Part shown: positions 1 to 9,616 of the stretch, piece after piece | How the letters are laid out: each line of letters begins with the position of its first letter | Position numbering within the stretch: position 1 is the first letter of the stretch | Assembly: GCA_001577345.1 (NCBI GenBank) | Contig: LSLI01000002.1 | Location: 30,864-94,863 of the forward strand | DNA from: Candidatus Gallionella acididurans | GTDB taxonomy: Bacteria; Pseudomonadota; Gammaproteobacteria; Burkholderiales; Gallionellaceae | Reading direction: 5' to 3' | DNA: 64,000 nt | Translations under genes and position numbers: made by a program | The notes under the pieces: generated by a model | What the model was told of the DNA's origin: nothing | What the model saw: only the letters and a program-made list of their open reading frames with translations | Databases searched by the model: none

Positions 1-1
1 A

Positions 2-568
2 CTATTGATCATGGTGCAGCAGATCATCATCGGTGTCGCGATGGGCTTCACGATGAAGCTGATCTTTACTGCCATAGAAATGGCGGGGGAATTGGCCGGA
101 CTGCAAATGGGATTGGGATTTGCCAGTTTCTATGACCCGGTCAACGCCTCACAGTCGCCCATCATCTCGCAATGGCTGAGCATCGTCGCCTCACTCGCCT
201 TTCTCGCACTGAACGGACACCTGTTCATGCTGGCTGGGTTAGTGGAAAGTTTCAATACACTTCCGATAGGCAGCATGATTTCTGCCCGGGGATTCTTTGG
301 GATCGCGAGTTGGGGGGGAGTCATCTTTGCCTACGCATTGCAACTCTCGCTTCCGTTGCTCGCGGCACTGCTCATCACCAATCTGGCACTGGGCATACTG
401 ACTCGCGCCGCACCGCAACTTAACTTGTTCGCGGTGGGTTTCCCCGTCACATTGGCCATCGGGTTCATCGTGCTGATGCTCATGACTCCCTACTTCGCAC
501 CACAACTGGACAAGCTGACCCACGATGCGCTCGACACCTTGCTCAAACTGTCCAACCCGACCCGATGA
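2..568 (+). CDS. fliR: Flagellar export protein FliR, 3' part (cut by window edge)
   Basis: The frame is open to the left edge, so the 5' end is missing. About 188 residues are visible against a usual length near 260. They are very hydrophobic, with at least four membrane segments, and carry FliR-like features (an 'IIIGVAMGF' stretch, then 'GLQMGLGFASFYDP', and a conserved C-terminal membrane pair ending near 'FAPQLDKL'). FliR is an integral membrane part of the flagellar type III export gate with FliP, FliQ, FlhA and FlhB. It converges on flgL with only 16 bp between the stop codons, so the rest of a fli operon probably lies to the left. Confidence 0.9.
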   Translation, partial: LLIMVQQIIIGVAMGFTMKLIFTAIEMAGELAGLQMGLGFASFYDPVNASQSPIISQWLSIVASLAFLALNGHLFMLAGLVESFNTLPIGSMISARGFFGIASWGGVIFAYALQLSLPLLAALLITNLALGILTRAAPQLNLFAVGFPVTLAIGFIVLMLMTPYFAPQLDKLTHDALDTLLKLSNPTR

Positions 569-584
569 TTGACCCAGACAAGAA

Positions 585-1769
585 TTACATATAGGTGAAT
601 AACGATAGACCCGATACCTGAGCGAAGGATTTTTGCGCGGCCTGCAACGCAAGCTGCTGCTGGGCTAATGTGGTAGCCGCCTGGGCGAAGTTCGTATCCT
701 GAAGCTGGGATAGGGTTTGCTGATAATTCAGTCCGAGACTGCTTCCGGTCGCTTGTGCAGCTGTGATGAGATTCAAGTTCGAGCCGACGATAGCTTCCGC
801 ATTGGACACACTGCTGATCCCGGCGTCCAGATTGTTTACTGCATCAGCAATATTCAGCGTTGCAGCCGGCGTGTTCAAGGCCGTGACGAAATCGGAGATC
901 GTTTTGAATATACTGACATTGCTGCTTGGTGCAACCGTGAATTGATCTCCGTTGGCCGGCGCACCCTGGATGTTAAACTGCATCCCGGCAAAACTGATGG
1001 CTTGCCCGCCCACATAGGCATTCCCTGTGGAAAGCACCGTACCCGTCGAGGTATTGGTCACGCTGTAGGTCGTCGATCCCGCAGCCACGCTGAAGGCGAC
1101 ACTGTAATTGTTACCGGTCAGCAGTGCCGGATTGGTGACGCTTCCCTGGCTAGCCACACCCGTACCCGTATTGCTCGCTGCAGCCTGCGTGACGAACGTG
1201 CCATTGCCGTTCTTCACGCGCATGAATATATCCGCACCCGACAGTGTCGTGCCGACCTGCAAGGTACTGCTGACCTGGGTCATCTGCTGACCACTATCGC
1301 CAAAATACGCATAGCCCGCTGCCGTGTTGGAAATAGGCTGAGTCTTGGCCTGGAATCCCGAAAACAGATAGTTCCCCGTACCGTCGGTACTGTTCGCCAG
1401 GCTGACCAACTGCTGCAGCTGACCGTTCAAGCTGGTCGCAAGACCTTGTCGCTGGCTGGTAGTGAGATTCGTGCCGGCAGAGATCATTTGCGACCTGATG
1501 CTTTGCAACGAGGCCGTCACGTTCTGCAATGTGGTACCCATAATCGACAGGGTGCCCTGTGCCGTCGAACTATTGGCCGTATATTGGGTATTGGTCGCGT
1601 TGGCCTGGGTTACGGCAAGTGCTTGCGCGGTCGCAGCAGGATCGATAGACGGGTTGATCAGCCTCGTACCGGTGGCAAGCTGCTGCTGGGTCTGCAGCAA
1701 CGACGCTTGCTGCTGGTTCATCGTCGCGACGTTTGCATCGTAGATCATACTGGTACTGATACGCATCAT
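585..1769 (-). CDS. flgL: Flagellar hook-filament junction protein FlgL (HAP3)
   Basis: 394 residues. FlgL joins the hook to the filament, sitting between FlgK and flagellin, and is exported by the flagellar type III system. The N-terminus ('MRISTSMIYDANVATMNQQQ') is the flagellin-type D0 helix. The C-terminus is another Ala/Gln/Leu-rich amphipathic helix, and the middle is a Thr/Ser/Gly-rich surface domain, which makes it longer than the ~317-residue E. coli protein. Two adjacent ATGs (1769 and 1766) are possible starts; an AAGG lies 7 nt upstream of the first. It is the last gene of the minus-strand flg run, 9 nt after flgK, and probably shares the sigma-28 promoter upstream of flgK. Confidence 0.93.
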   Translation of the reverse strand: MMRISTSMIYDANVATMNQQQASLLQTQQQLATGTRLINPSIDPAATAQALAVTQANATNTQYTANSSTAQGTLSIMGTTLQNVTASLQSIRSQMISAGTNLTTSQRQGLATSLNGQLQQLVSLANSTDGTGNYLFSGFQAKTQPISNTAAGYAYFGDSGQQMTQVSSTLQVGTTLSGADIFMRVKNGNGTFVTQAAASNTGTGVASQGSVTNPALLTGNNYSVAFSVAAGSTTYSVTNTSTGTVLSTGNAYVGGQAISFAGMQFNIQGAPANGDQFTVAPSSNVSIFKTISDFVTALNTPAATLNIADAVNNLDAGISSVSNAEAIVGSNLNLITAAQATGSSLGLNYQQTLSQLQDTNFAQAATTLAQQQLALQAAQKSFAQVSGLSLFTYM

Positions 1770-1778
1770 GCACCTGCC

Positions 1779-3683
1779 TTATCTGAGAGTGAGTAATGTG
1801 TCGAACAATGTATTGGCCACCTGTATCGCTTTACCTGCGGCCTGATAGGCTCGCTGGTAGCGCATCAGGTTGGCCGCTTCCTGGTCAAGGTTGACGCCCG
1901 ATACGGATTGCTGGGTTTGCACCAGCTGGTTGACCATTGTGGTTTGTGTGGTACTCGACTGCGTTATCGCACTGGTGGTGTTACCGATTTGGGCAACCAG
2001 TTGAGCATAAGCCCCCTGAAAACTGCTAGTACCTCCGGACAAGGTATTCTGATTCTGCAATCCCGCCATCAACAAGGCATTGCGATTGTCTCCGGTGCCA
2101 TTGATGTTAGCTGCGATGTTGAACACATCCCCTGCTGCCGGTGTTCCGCTTAGCTGTGTCGTCCAGCCGTTATAGCTGATGGTCTGCCCCGATGCATAGG
2201 CTACCGTCCCGGCGACTGCCGGTACCGCGCCCGAGACGGTAAACGTGGTCGGGCTGGTAAAAGTGATGCTGACGGATGTTTGCAGATTAGCGTTGGGCGG
2301 TGCCGGTGGCACCACCGAGCCGTTGCCGATGACGCCACTGCCGGTATTGGTCAATGCCGCGCTGGCCAGTATCGGCGCAGCGGCGGCGATCTTCGCCGGA
2401 TCGTTGGTCGCCATCGCGATGCTTTGCGCCCCCATGACCGTCGGGCGAATCAAGAACGTATCTCCCGCAACTGCCGAACCGGATGACAGGTTCAACGTGA
2501 CTCCGTCCACCGTCTGCGGCAAAGCAGAAATGGCCGTGACCGTATTGTCCGACAATCGGGTCAATGTATAGCTGGTCCCACCGTTGAACTTCAGGGTATA
2601 GTCGCTGGTCGTCAAGGCGTTCGAATTGCTTATGCTTGCCGAGATGACAGCATTCCCGGCGTTATTGCTCGCCGCATTCACCACCGGCGAGGAAACCGTG
2701 AAAATATTGCCACCCAGCGCGCCGTTCAAATCCTGCCCCAACTGGTTCTGCTGGTTCACACTCGTCGCGACACCGATCGCAACCTGCCCCAGGGCATTCA
2801 GTGCCGGATTCAAACTTTGATCGCGGAATGCCAGCAAGCCACCCAGTACTCCGCCTTGTATGCTGCTCTGCTGCAACGGTATCGTGGTGCCGTTTGCCGT
2901 ATATGCCACCTCGGTGCGAGTCGGATCGGTCAGAGATGGCACTGTCGTTAATCCGAATGCCTGATTACCCACCACTAAAGACTGCCCGCTTCCCACGAAG
3001 ACGTTGTAACTGCCATCCGATTGTTTGACCACTGTAGCTTTGATCTGCTGGTTCAATTGACTGACCAGCTGGTCGCGCTGATCCAGCAGGTCGTTCGGCG
3101 GTTGTCCGGTGGCCTGTGCAGACACAATGCTCTGGTTCAATGTCGCGATCTGCTGCGCCAGGCTATTTACCGTTGACACACTGGTGCGGATCTGACCGTT
3201 AAGTCCTGTGCTTATGCTGGTTAGTTGCTGACTCAGTGACTGGAATTGCGTCGTCAAAGACTGCGCACTACTCAATAGTGACTGGCGTGCCGGAACGGAA
3301 TTTGGCGAACTGGCCACCGTATTCATGGAATTGAAAAATCCCTGCAATGCAGATGACAGACCCGTGGCCGTGCTTCCTAATAGATTGTCGATCTGCGTGA
3401 CCTGGGTTTGGTAAGTGCCCAACTGGCTGGCTTGCGACTGTGCCTGGAGCAGCTGGGTATTCAGAAAGTCGTTATACACACGCTGGACTGTGGTGACATC
3501 GGTGCCTTGCCCGATAAACCCCGAGCCGGTGTATTGGGCCGTATTGGCCGCCTGGACGATCTGCTGCATGGAATAGCCAGGCGTATTGGCGTTGGCGATA
3601 TTGTGCTGCGTGGTCGCCATGCCCGCCTGGGCAGCATTCAAGCCGCTCAGACCGGAATTTAAGATACTGCTGATACTACTCAT
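1779..3683 (-). CDS. flgK: Flagellar hook-associated protein FlgK (HAP1)
   Basis: 634 residues from the ATG at 3683, which has AGAGG 7 nt upstream; an in-frame GTG directly before it is less likely. The N-terminus 'SGLSGLNAAQAGM' followed by 'NIANANTPGYS' is the rod/hook/HAP signature, and the C-terminus 'NLMRYQRAYQAAGKAIQ' is the matching D0 helix. The middle is Thr/Ser/Ala-rich. FlgK is the first junction protein on the hook and is guided by the FlgN chaperone, whose gene is at 12414. It has its own sigma-28 promoter (3725-3751), the usual late-class arrangement for flgKL, although it also sits at the end of the flgB-L series. Confidence 0.95.
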   Translation of the reverse strand: MSSISSILNSGLSGLNAAQAGMATTQHNIANANTPGYSMQQIVQAANTAQYTGSGFIGQGTDVTTVQRVYNDFLNTQLLQAQSQASQLGTYQTQVTQIDNLLGSTATGLSSALQGFFNSMNTVASSPNSVPARQSLLSSAQSLTTQFQSLSQQLTSISTGLNGQIRTSVSTVNSLAQQIATLNQSIVSAQATGQPPNDLLDQRDQLVSQLNQQIKATVVKQSDGSYNVFVGSGQSLVVGNQAFGLTTVPSLTDPTRTEVAYTANGTTIPLQQSSIQGGVLGGLLAFRDQSLNPALNALGQVAIGVATSVNQQNQLGQDLNGALGGNIFTVSSPVVNAASNNAGNAVISASISNSNALTTSDYTLKFNGGTSYTLTRLSDNTVTAISALPQTVDGVTLNLSSGSAVAGDTFLIRPTVMGAQSIAMATNDPAKIAAAAPILASAALTNTGSGVIGNGSVVPPAPPNANLQTSVSITFTSPTTFTVSGAVPAVAGTVAYASGQTISYNGWTTQLSGTPAAGDVFNIAANINGTGDNRNALLMAGLQNQNTLSGGTSSFQGAYAQLVAQIGNTTSAITQSSTTQTTMVNQLVQTQQSVSGVNLDQEAANLMRYQRAYQAAGKAIQVANTLFDTLLTLR

Positions 3684-3724
3684 CACGCCACCTCTTTTTC
3701 ATCCGACTCACCCATACGGAAAGG

Positions 3725-3751
3725 TTATCGGCACATCGTGGTAATTCTTTA
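3725..3751 (-). promoter_or_regulatory. Sigma-28 (FliA) promoter of flgKL
   Basis: On the minus strand TAAAGAAT, 11 nt, GCCGATAA. The -10 half is a perfect match to the consensus and the spacer is exactly 11. It overlaps the stop codon of flgJ and lies 42 nt upstream of the flgK start. Confidence 0.85.
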
Positions 3752-4651
3752 GCCCAGATTTTGCTGTCCCGACATGTTCAGTTGCGACATGATGCTGGAT
3801 AACTTGTCCGCATAATTGGGATCGGTGGCATACCCGGCTTTTTGTATCGCCTGCGCCATCCCCGCCGTATCACCGCCCTGCTGCAATACCGGCGCGTAGC
3901 GCGGGTTACTGCTCAACATATGCGCGTAGTCCTTGAATGCCTCAGCATAGGAAGAGTAAGCGCGGAAACTCGCAACCTGTTTGGTTGGTGCGCCGTCCTG
4001 ATATTCGGTGGTCGTCACGTTGGCGACTTTTCCATTCCAGTTCGCACCGGCCTTGATGCCGAAAAGGTTATAACTATTGCTGCCGTCCGGCATATGTATC
4101 TCGCGTTTACCCCAGCCGCTTTCCAGCGCGGCCTGACCCAGCATCAGTTGCGGCGGGACACCGCTGGACTGACTGGCCTGCAAGGCATGAGGCAGCATGC
4201 GGTTCATGAAACTTTGCTGGTAATTCGCACTATACGGGGATGGCAAGGCACTTGCTGATGATCGATGATCGAGGATCGGGGTTTGAGGTTTCAACTTTCC
4301 ATCTGCCGTTTCCAACTTGCCACTCCCCGCCTGTGCGCCAGTATTACGGCTCAATTGTTTTACCATCATGTCGGCCAAACCGACACCCTGCTTGGCCATG
4401 TTCTGCGCGAACTGCTGGTCCAGCATGCCGGTGAACAGCCTGGTCTGCTCGCTGTCGAACATGCCGTCCTGCGGAGTGGCCTCGCGCATGCTCTTGAGCA
4501 TCATGTTCATAAACACCGATTCAAACTGCTGCGCGGCCGCCTTGAGCGCCTTATCCGGCGACTGTTTGGCCTCCACGCGCAATTGCGCCAGCGACCGTCC
4601 ATCCAGCGCCAGCTTGCCCGACGTTGCCGTTGTGTCTGGCGGGGCGATCAT
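3749..4651 (-). CDS. flgJ: Flagellar rod assembly protein / peptidoglycan hydrolase FlgJ
   Basis: 300 residues in two parts. The N-terminal part (about 30-105, 'QQFESVFMNMMLKSMR') is the rod-cap domain. The C-terminal part (about 150-295) is a glucosaminidase-type muramidase with 'GQAALESGWGKREI' holding the likely catalytic Glu177, plus 'SNSYNLFGIKA'. This dual form is typical of beta- and gammaproteobacteria and lets the rod cross the murein layer. Its ATG follows the flgI stop directly (TAA-ATG), so translation is probably coupled. Confidence 0.95.
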   Translation of the reverse strand: MIAPPDTTATSGKLALDGRSLAQLRVEAKQSPDKALKAAAQQFESVFMNMMLKSMREATPQDGMFDSEQTRLFTGMLDQQFAQNMAKQGVGLADMMVKQLSRNTGAQAGSGKLETADGKLKPQTPILDHRSSASALPSPYSANYQQSFMNRMLPHALQASQSSGVPPQLMLGQAALESGWGKREIHMPDGSNSYNLFGIKAGANWNGKVANVTTTEYQDGAPTKQVASFRAYSSYAEAFKDYAHMLSSNPRYAPVLQQGGDTAGMAQAIQKAGYATDPNYADKLSSIMSQLNMSGQQNLG

Positions 4652-5749
4652 TTAGATGACTTCCAACTCCGCATGCAACGCACCTGACGACTTCATGGCT
4701 TGCAGGATAGACAGCAGGTCCTGGGGCGTTGCGCCGATCGCGTTCAGCGCCTTGACTACCTCGCTCAACGACACACCCTTGGGAAGTTGTACCAAGCTGC
4801 CTTTGTCCGATTTTACGTCTATTGTCGTCTTGTCGACCTGCACTGTCTTGCCGTCAGAGAACCCATTCGGCTGACTCACGGTACTATCGGTATTGATCAC
4901 CACCGTCAAATTTCCATGCGCGACAGCGCAAGTATCCAGCGTCACCGCCTGGTTCATCACGACAGAACCCGTGCGGGCATTAATGGTCACTTTGGCGATG
5001 CCTTGCGCGGTTTTGACTTCCAGATTCTCGACCCTGGAGATGAATGCCACGCGCTGCGTGCCTGCGGGCGCGTGCACCTCGATGAGCCGGCCATCCTGTG
5101 CCGACGCAGTGTCCGGGGCGATTTGCTCATTGATGACCTCGACGACACGTGCGGCAGTGGTGAAATCATTTGTCTTTAATTCCAAATGAATAAAATCCCC
5201 CTGGCCCAATAATGTTGACACCGCACGCTCCACCGTCGCGCCGGACGGCAATCGACCAACGCTAAGGTGATTCACCTGTACCGACGCACCGCCGGAAGAT
5301 GCGCCCACACCGCCGACCAGCACGTTACCCTGCGCCATCGCGTAGACCTGACCGTCCGCCCCTTTCAAGGGGGTCATCAGCAATGTTCCGCCGCTCAGAC
5401 TCTTGGCGGTACCGAGAGAGGATGCCGTCACATCCAGGGTCTGGCCGGGTTTGGCGAACGGGGGAAGCATTGCAGTCACCATCACCGCCGCGACATTCTT
5501 GAGTTGCATCGTGGTGCTGGCACTCGGTGGCAGATTTACACCCATCTGTGTAAGCATGCTCATGACGCTTTGCACCGTAAACGGAGTTTGCATGGTTAAA
5601 TCGCCGCTGCCGTCCAGGCCAACCACCAGGCCGTAACCTATCAGTTGGTTATCACGCACCCCCTGGATGCTGGCTATGTCCTTGATGCGGTCAGCCGATG
5701 CGCCGAACGGAAGTGTCAGGAAAAAAAGCAGCGCAACAATCTGTTTCAT
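4652..5749 (-). CDS. flgI: Flagellar P-ring protein FlgI
   Basis: 365 residues from the ATG at 5749. I chose this start because GGAG lies 9 nt upstream and a clean 19-residue signal peptide begins there ('MKQIVALLFFLTLPFGASA'). An ATG five codons further up (5764) overlaps the flgH stop but has no evident binding site. The mature N-terminus 'DRIKDIASIQGVRDNQLIGY' is diagnostic of FlgI. The protein forms the periplasmic P ring around the rod, in the peptidoglycan layer; FlgA, encoded at 11278, is its assembly chaperone. Confidence 0.95.
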   Translation of the reverse strand: MKQIVALLFFLTLPFGASADRIKDIASIQGVRDNQLIGYGLVVGLDGSGDLTMQTPFTVQSVMSMLTQMGVNLPPSASTTMQLKNVAAVMVTAMLPPFAKPGQTLDVTASSLGTAKSLSGGTLLMTPLKGADGQVYAMAQGNVLVGGVGASSGGASVQVNHLSVGRLPSGATVERAVSTLLGQGDFIHLELKTNDFTTAARVVEVINEQIAPDTASAQDGRLIEVHAPAGTQRVAFISRVENLEVKTAQGIAKVTINARTGSVVMNQAVTLDTCAVAHGNLTVVINTDSTVSQPNGFSDGKTVQVDKTTIDVKSDKGSLVQLPKGVSLSEVVKALNAIGATPQDLLSILQAMKSSGALHAELEVI

Positions 5750-5763
5750 CGCATTACACTCCA

Positions 5764-6453
5764 TTAGAATGGCAAAACAGACTTGAAGAATCTGCCCAGG
5801 AATCCCAGACTTTTCGTGTCGTTCATCACTTCACTCATCTCGCCCGCATTCTTGTATTCCAGATGCACGTCGGAAATCTGGGTGGATAGCACGACATTAC
5901 TGGAAATCGTGACAGGATTAACCACTCCCGAGAAACGGATGAATTCATCACTGTGATTCAAGGCCACCTGCTTCTCCCCGCTGACCAGCAGATTCCCGTT
6001 TCCCAGCACTTCAATCACGGTCACCGTGATTGTTCCGTTCAAACTCTCGCTCGCCGCGCCCACCCCGGTATTTGCCGAACTGTTTTTACTGCTACCGCTG
6101 ATGGCGAACGGATTGAGCAGAGATGCGGCACCTCTGGTGATGCTCGGCGTGCTCGAGTTGGCACTGCTGGTACTGGTAGAACCCCCGCTGGCTTGCCTGC
6201 TCCCGGTAGTCTGCTCAACCAGACTGACGGTCAGGATGTCGCCGACATTGCGCGCACGCTGATCCTCGAACAGCGGCCGCTCGTTCACTCCGGCATGAAA
6301 AATCCCGCCATCCGATGTCGCGGCCAATATCTTGGCGGGCGGCTTCGCACTCATTGGTTGCTGGATACGGGTAGGTGGTGTCATCGAACATCCTGCCAAC
6401 ACCACCAGCGCCCCAACCATAACTCGTTTAAGAATAACTAACATGTTCCGCAC
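5764..6453 (-). CDS. flgH: Flagellar L-ring lipoprotein FlgH
   Basis: 229 residues. The N-terminal signal ends in a lipobox (V-L-A-G-C, Cys22), so the protein is lipid-anchored in the outer membrane, where it forms the L ring bushing of the rod. 'NVGDILTVSLVEQT', 'SGEKQVALN' and 'FIRFSGVVNPVTI' are family landmarks, and the C-terminus 'LGFLGRFFKSVLPF' is typical. It starts 1 nt after the flgG stop region and ends next to flgI, in the usual G-H-I-J order. Confidence 0.95.
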   Translation of the reverse strand: MRNMLVILKRVMVGALVVLAGCSMTPPTRIQQPMSAKPPAKILAATSDGGIFHAGVNERPLFEDQRARNVGDILTVSLVEQTTGSRQASGGSTSTSSANSSTPSITRGAASLLNPFAISGSSKNSSANTGVGAASESLNGTITVTVIEVLGNGNLLVSGEKQVALNHSDEFIRFSGVVNPVTISSNVVLSTQISDVHLEYKNAGEMSEVMNDTKSLGFLGRFFKSVLPF

Positions 6454-6454
6454 C

Positions 6455-7237
6455 CTACATCTGGGACAGTTTCTGCAACATCTGATCGGAAGCGGTGATA
6501 GCCTTGGAATTGATCTCGTAGGCGCGCTGCGTCTGGATCATGTTGACCATTTCCTCCACCACGTTCACGTTCGAGGTTTCCACATAGGTTTGATTCAATG
6601 TCCCGGCACCGGTGGTACCCGGCACCATGACGCTGGGCGTGCCGGAAGAAGCGGTTTCCTGGTAAAGATTCCCGCCCATGCTCTGCAACCCGGCCGGATT
6701 GATGAAGGTCGCCAACTGCAAACTTCCGACTTGCACCGCTGCGGCCACCCCCTGTTGCGTGACTGAAACCGTGCCATCACGCCCTATCGTCACGCTGGTC
6801 GAATTGACAGGAATGGCGATGGCCGGTTGCACGGGATAGCCGTTGGAGTTGACCAGATTCCCCTGGCTGTCACTTTGAAATGAACCATCGCGGGTATATG
6901 AAATCGTCCCATCCGGCATGAGTATCTGAAAAAAACCGGCACCTTGAATCGCCACATCCAGCTGGTTTCCCGTCAACTGAAGATTGCCTTGCGTGAAAAT
7001 ACGTTCCGCGGCCACGGGGCGCACCCCGGTACCAAGCTGCAAACCGGACGGAATCTGGGTTTGCTGCGAAGACTGTGCGCCGGGTTGGCGTATGGTCTGG
7101 TACAACAGATCCTCGAACACCGCTTGCGAACGCTTGAAACCATTGGTACTGACGTTGGCCAGATTATTGGCAATCACATCCATCTGTGTCTGCTGGGCAT
7201 CCAGTCCGGTTTTTGCAATCCATAGAGAACGTATCAT
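6455..7237 (-). CDS. flgG: Flagellar distal rod protein FlgG
   Basis: 260 residues, exactly the usual FlgG length. The N-terminus '[16 protein letters not shown]' followed by '[12 protein letters not shown]' and the C-terminus '[17 protein letters not shown]' are the axial-protein D0 signatures. A central '[12 protein letters not shown]' region matches the FlgE/F/G fold. It builds the distal rod between the proximal rod (FlgB, C, F) and the hook, and is exported without a cleaved signal. Its gene lies 27 nt downstream of flgF in the same direction. Confidence 0.96.
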   Translation of the reverse strand: MIRSLWIAKTGLDAQQTQMDVIANNLANVSTNGFKRSQAVFEDLLYQTIRQPGAQSSQQTQIPSGLQLGTGVRPVAAERIFTQGNLQLTGNQLDVAIQGAGFFQILMPDGTISYTRDGSFQSDSQGNLVNSNGYPVQPAIAIPVNSTSVTIGRDGTVSVTQQGVAAAVQVGSLQLATFINPAGLQSMGGNLYQETASSGTPSVMVPGTTGAGTLNQTYVETSNVNVVEEMVNMIQTQRAYEINSKAITASDQMLQKLSQM

Positions 7238-7264
7238 GATCCTGCCCTTTCAAATTTGAGTACA

Positions 7265-8008
7265 TCAACCCGTCACAGTAAGTATCGACGTGGACTTCTG
7301 CGCATCGTTGTCTGCTGTTTGCAACATTTTCATCTGCATATCGAACTTGCGTGACAGCGAGATCATGTTCACCATCGCTTCCACGGTATTCACGTTGCTG
7401 CCTTCCAGATTGCCCGCGATGATTTGCACTTCGGCTGACGCCGGTGCTGCGGCCTTTCCCTTAGTCCGAAATAGCCCGTCCGCACTACGATCCAGTTGTT
7501 TATCCGGCACATCGACCAGTTTTACACGCCCCACGATAGACACTTGTGATGGAGTGGAATCGCTGGGCACCGTGGAGATCGTGCCGTCTTTTGCAATACT
7601 CACTTCGGTGTTCGGCGGTATCGTGATCGGGCCCCTCTCACCGGCCACATTCAATCCGCTGCGCGTCTGCAACACTCCGTTCGGAGAAACCTGAAGATTG
7701 CCATTACGGGTATAGGCTTCCTTGCCATCCGTCCCTTGCACCGCGATCCAGCCCTTGCCCTGTATCCCTATATCCAGCGCCCGACCGGTCTGCTGCAAGC
7801 CAGCCGGAGTGAAGTCAGAACCCACCGACGAGTCGACGACAAAAGTACGCGTCGCCAGCCCTTCACCCACCAACGGTACCGCGCGAAAGGTATCCAGTTC
7901 GGCACGAAAACCATTCGTGTTCGCATTGGCCAGATTCTCGGAGACCGCTGCTTGTTGCTGCAACACCTGCGAAGCACCTGTCATTGCGGTATAGATCAGC
8001 CTGTCCAT
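7265..8008 (-). CDS. flgF: Flagellar proximal rod protein FlgF
   Basis: 247 residues, typical of FlgF. The N-terminus 'MDRLIYTAMTGASQVLQQQA' and 'NLANANTNGFRAE' are characteristic, with 'DIGIQGKGWIAVQ' in the middle and 'NVNTVEAMVNMISLSRKFDMQMKML' near the C-terminus (given here for identification only by its first and last residues, N to L). It forms part of the proximal rod. Position between flgE and flgG supports the call. Confidence 0.95.
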   Translation of the reverse strand: MDRLIYTAMTGASQVLQQQAAVSENLANANTNGFRAELDTFRAVPLVGEGLATRTFVVDSSVGSDFTPAGLQQTGRALDIGIQGKGWIAVQGTDGKEAYTRNGNLQVSPNGVLQTRSGLNVAGERGPITIPPNTEVSIAKDGTISTVPSDSTPSQVSIVGRVKLVDVPDKQLDRSADGLFRTKGKAAAPASAEVQIIAGNLEGSNVNTVEAMVNMISLSRKFDMQMKMLQTADNDAQKSTSILTVTG

Positions 8009-8062
8009 GTCGTACTCCTGTCTATCGTGAGAGGGAAATGATTAGCCCCCTAACGCGCCCTG

Positions 8063-9493
8063 CTACCTCAAGTTGATCAACGTTTGTGTCAACTGGTCCT
8101 GTGTCTTGATGGTCTGCGCATTGGCCTGATAAGCGCGTTGGGCAGTGATCATGTTCACCAGTTCAGACGTCAAATCCACGTTGGAACTTTCCACTGCGCT
8201 GGATTGCAACACCCCCAGGCTGGCAGAGCCGGGCGCACCGACAAGTGGCGCACCTGATGTGGCCGATTGTGCCCACTGGTTACCGCTCAGCGATTGCAGG
8301 CCTTGCGGATTGCTGAAGTTGGCCAGGACCACCTGCCCCAAACTCATTGTCTGTCCATTGGTATAACTGCCGACGATGGTGCCGTTGGCACTGGTATTGA
8401 CTCCGATCAACTGTCCGGTGGTATAGCCATCCTGTGTCAGGCTGTTCACACCGAACGGCGCACCGTATTGGGTTGTACTGCCAAAGTTAAATGTCAGGGT
8501 TTGCGCAGCCGCACCCGGCGGGGTGAATGTTGCAGCAGCAGTAGGAGCTGATGCAAGCGTACCGCTGGTATTGAAGGTCAGGCTCGTCAATGTGGCAGGT
8601 AATGCTGGAACGGATGCGCCATCCACGGTCAGATAAGTGTTCCATGTTCCCGAGGGCGCATTGGTCGCCGTTGGCGCGGACGGACCGACAGCGGCCACGG
8701 TTGCTGGTGTCACGGTAAGCGTCGTGGCATTCGTCACTCCGCTGATCGTGTATGTCACTCCCGCAACGGTGAGGGTGTCACCGGTTGCAAGCCCTGCTGT
8801 CGAACCTGACAAAGTCATCGTCGATGAACCGGCAGCCATGCTCGCATTCCCCAGCGGCGCCAGCGGCAGAGGTTGCTGCTGGAAGTACAAAGTGGACACA
8901 TGGCTGTTGCCCAGACTGTCGTACACCGTGGTCGACGTGGAATTGTTGTATGAGGTCGGATCCATCGGATTGAACACCGCCGTGGCCGGCGCGGTGGCAT
9001 TCGCATTCAGGTTCAAACCCGCAGTCACATTGACGGTCGATTTGGGCGCCAAGGGTGCTGCCGACATTTGCAAAGGTACCGGATTTCCCGGCAGGATGGC
9101 CCCGGTTGCACTGACCGGATAACCCGTCAATTTCAACCCCTGGGCGTTGACCATGAAGCCATTCTGATCGAGCTGAAACTGCCCGTTACGGCTGTATGTG
9201 ACCGTGCCATTGTTGTCCATGCGATAGAAGCCGTTGCCATTGATTGCCATATCCATCGAATTGCTGGTCACGGTGATCGTGCCTTGCGCGAACTGCTGGG
9301 CGACTGTCGCCACCGTTGTACCCGAACCGACTTGCAATCCACCCGAACCCACCAGACTGTTGGCGTACACATCCGCAAACTGCGCCTGCGATTCTTTGAA
9401 ACCCACCGTATTTGCATTGGCCACGTTGTTGCCGATGACATTCAAGTTCTGTACCGCTGCATTCAGCCCGCTCAATCCCTGATCAAAAGCCAT
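8063..9493 (-). CDS. flgE: Flagellar hook protein FlgE
   Basis: 476 residues, longer than the 402 of E. coli. The ends are conserved: 'MAFDQGLSGLNAAVQNL' with 'NNVANANTVGFK' at the N-terminus, and 'SELVNMITAQRAYQANAQ' at the C-terminus. The extra length is in a Thr/Ala/Ser-rich middle (about residues 225-350) that would be the exposed D2-type hook domain. FlgE polymerises under the FlgD cap to form the universal joint. About 120 nt without a gene separate it from flgD. Confidence 0.95.
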   Translation of the reverse strand: MAFDQGLSGLNAAVQNLNVIGNNVANANTVGFKESQAQFADVYANSLVGSGGLQVGSGTTVATVAQQFAQGTITVTSNSMDMAINGNGFYRMDNNGTVTYSRNGQFQLDQNGFMVNAQGLKLTGYPVSATGAILPGNPVPLQMSAAPLAPKSTVNVTAGLNLNANATAPATAVFNPMDPTSYNNSTSTTVYDSLGNSHVSTLYFQQQPLPLAPLGNASMAAGSSTMTLSGSTAGLATGDTLTVAGVTYTISGVTNATTLTVTPATVAAVGPSAPTATNAPSGTWNTYLTVDGASVPALPATLTSLTFNTSGTLASAPTAAATFTPPGAAAQTLTFNFGSTTQYGAPFGVNSLTQDGYTTGQLIGVNTSANGTIVGSYTNGQTMSLGQVVLANFSNPQGLQSLSGNQWAQSATSGAPLVGAPGSASLGVLQSSAVESSNVDLTSELVNMITAQRAYQANAQTIKTQDQLTQTLINLR

Positions 9494-9616
9494 GATGTTC
9501 TCCTTGTGTTGCCCCAGTGCTGACTCAATTCACTTGCTGGCGGCTTACCCTTGCGGGTGTTAATGAAATGACACCGCATGCCATCTACCGAACCTGTTCC
9601 ACAATATCCGCTTCAA

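Noticed and set aside
717..1796. 359-codon plus-strand ORF over flgL
   Set aside because: Antisense shadow of a clear flagellar gene.
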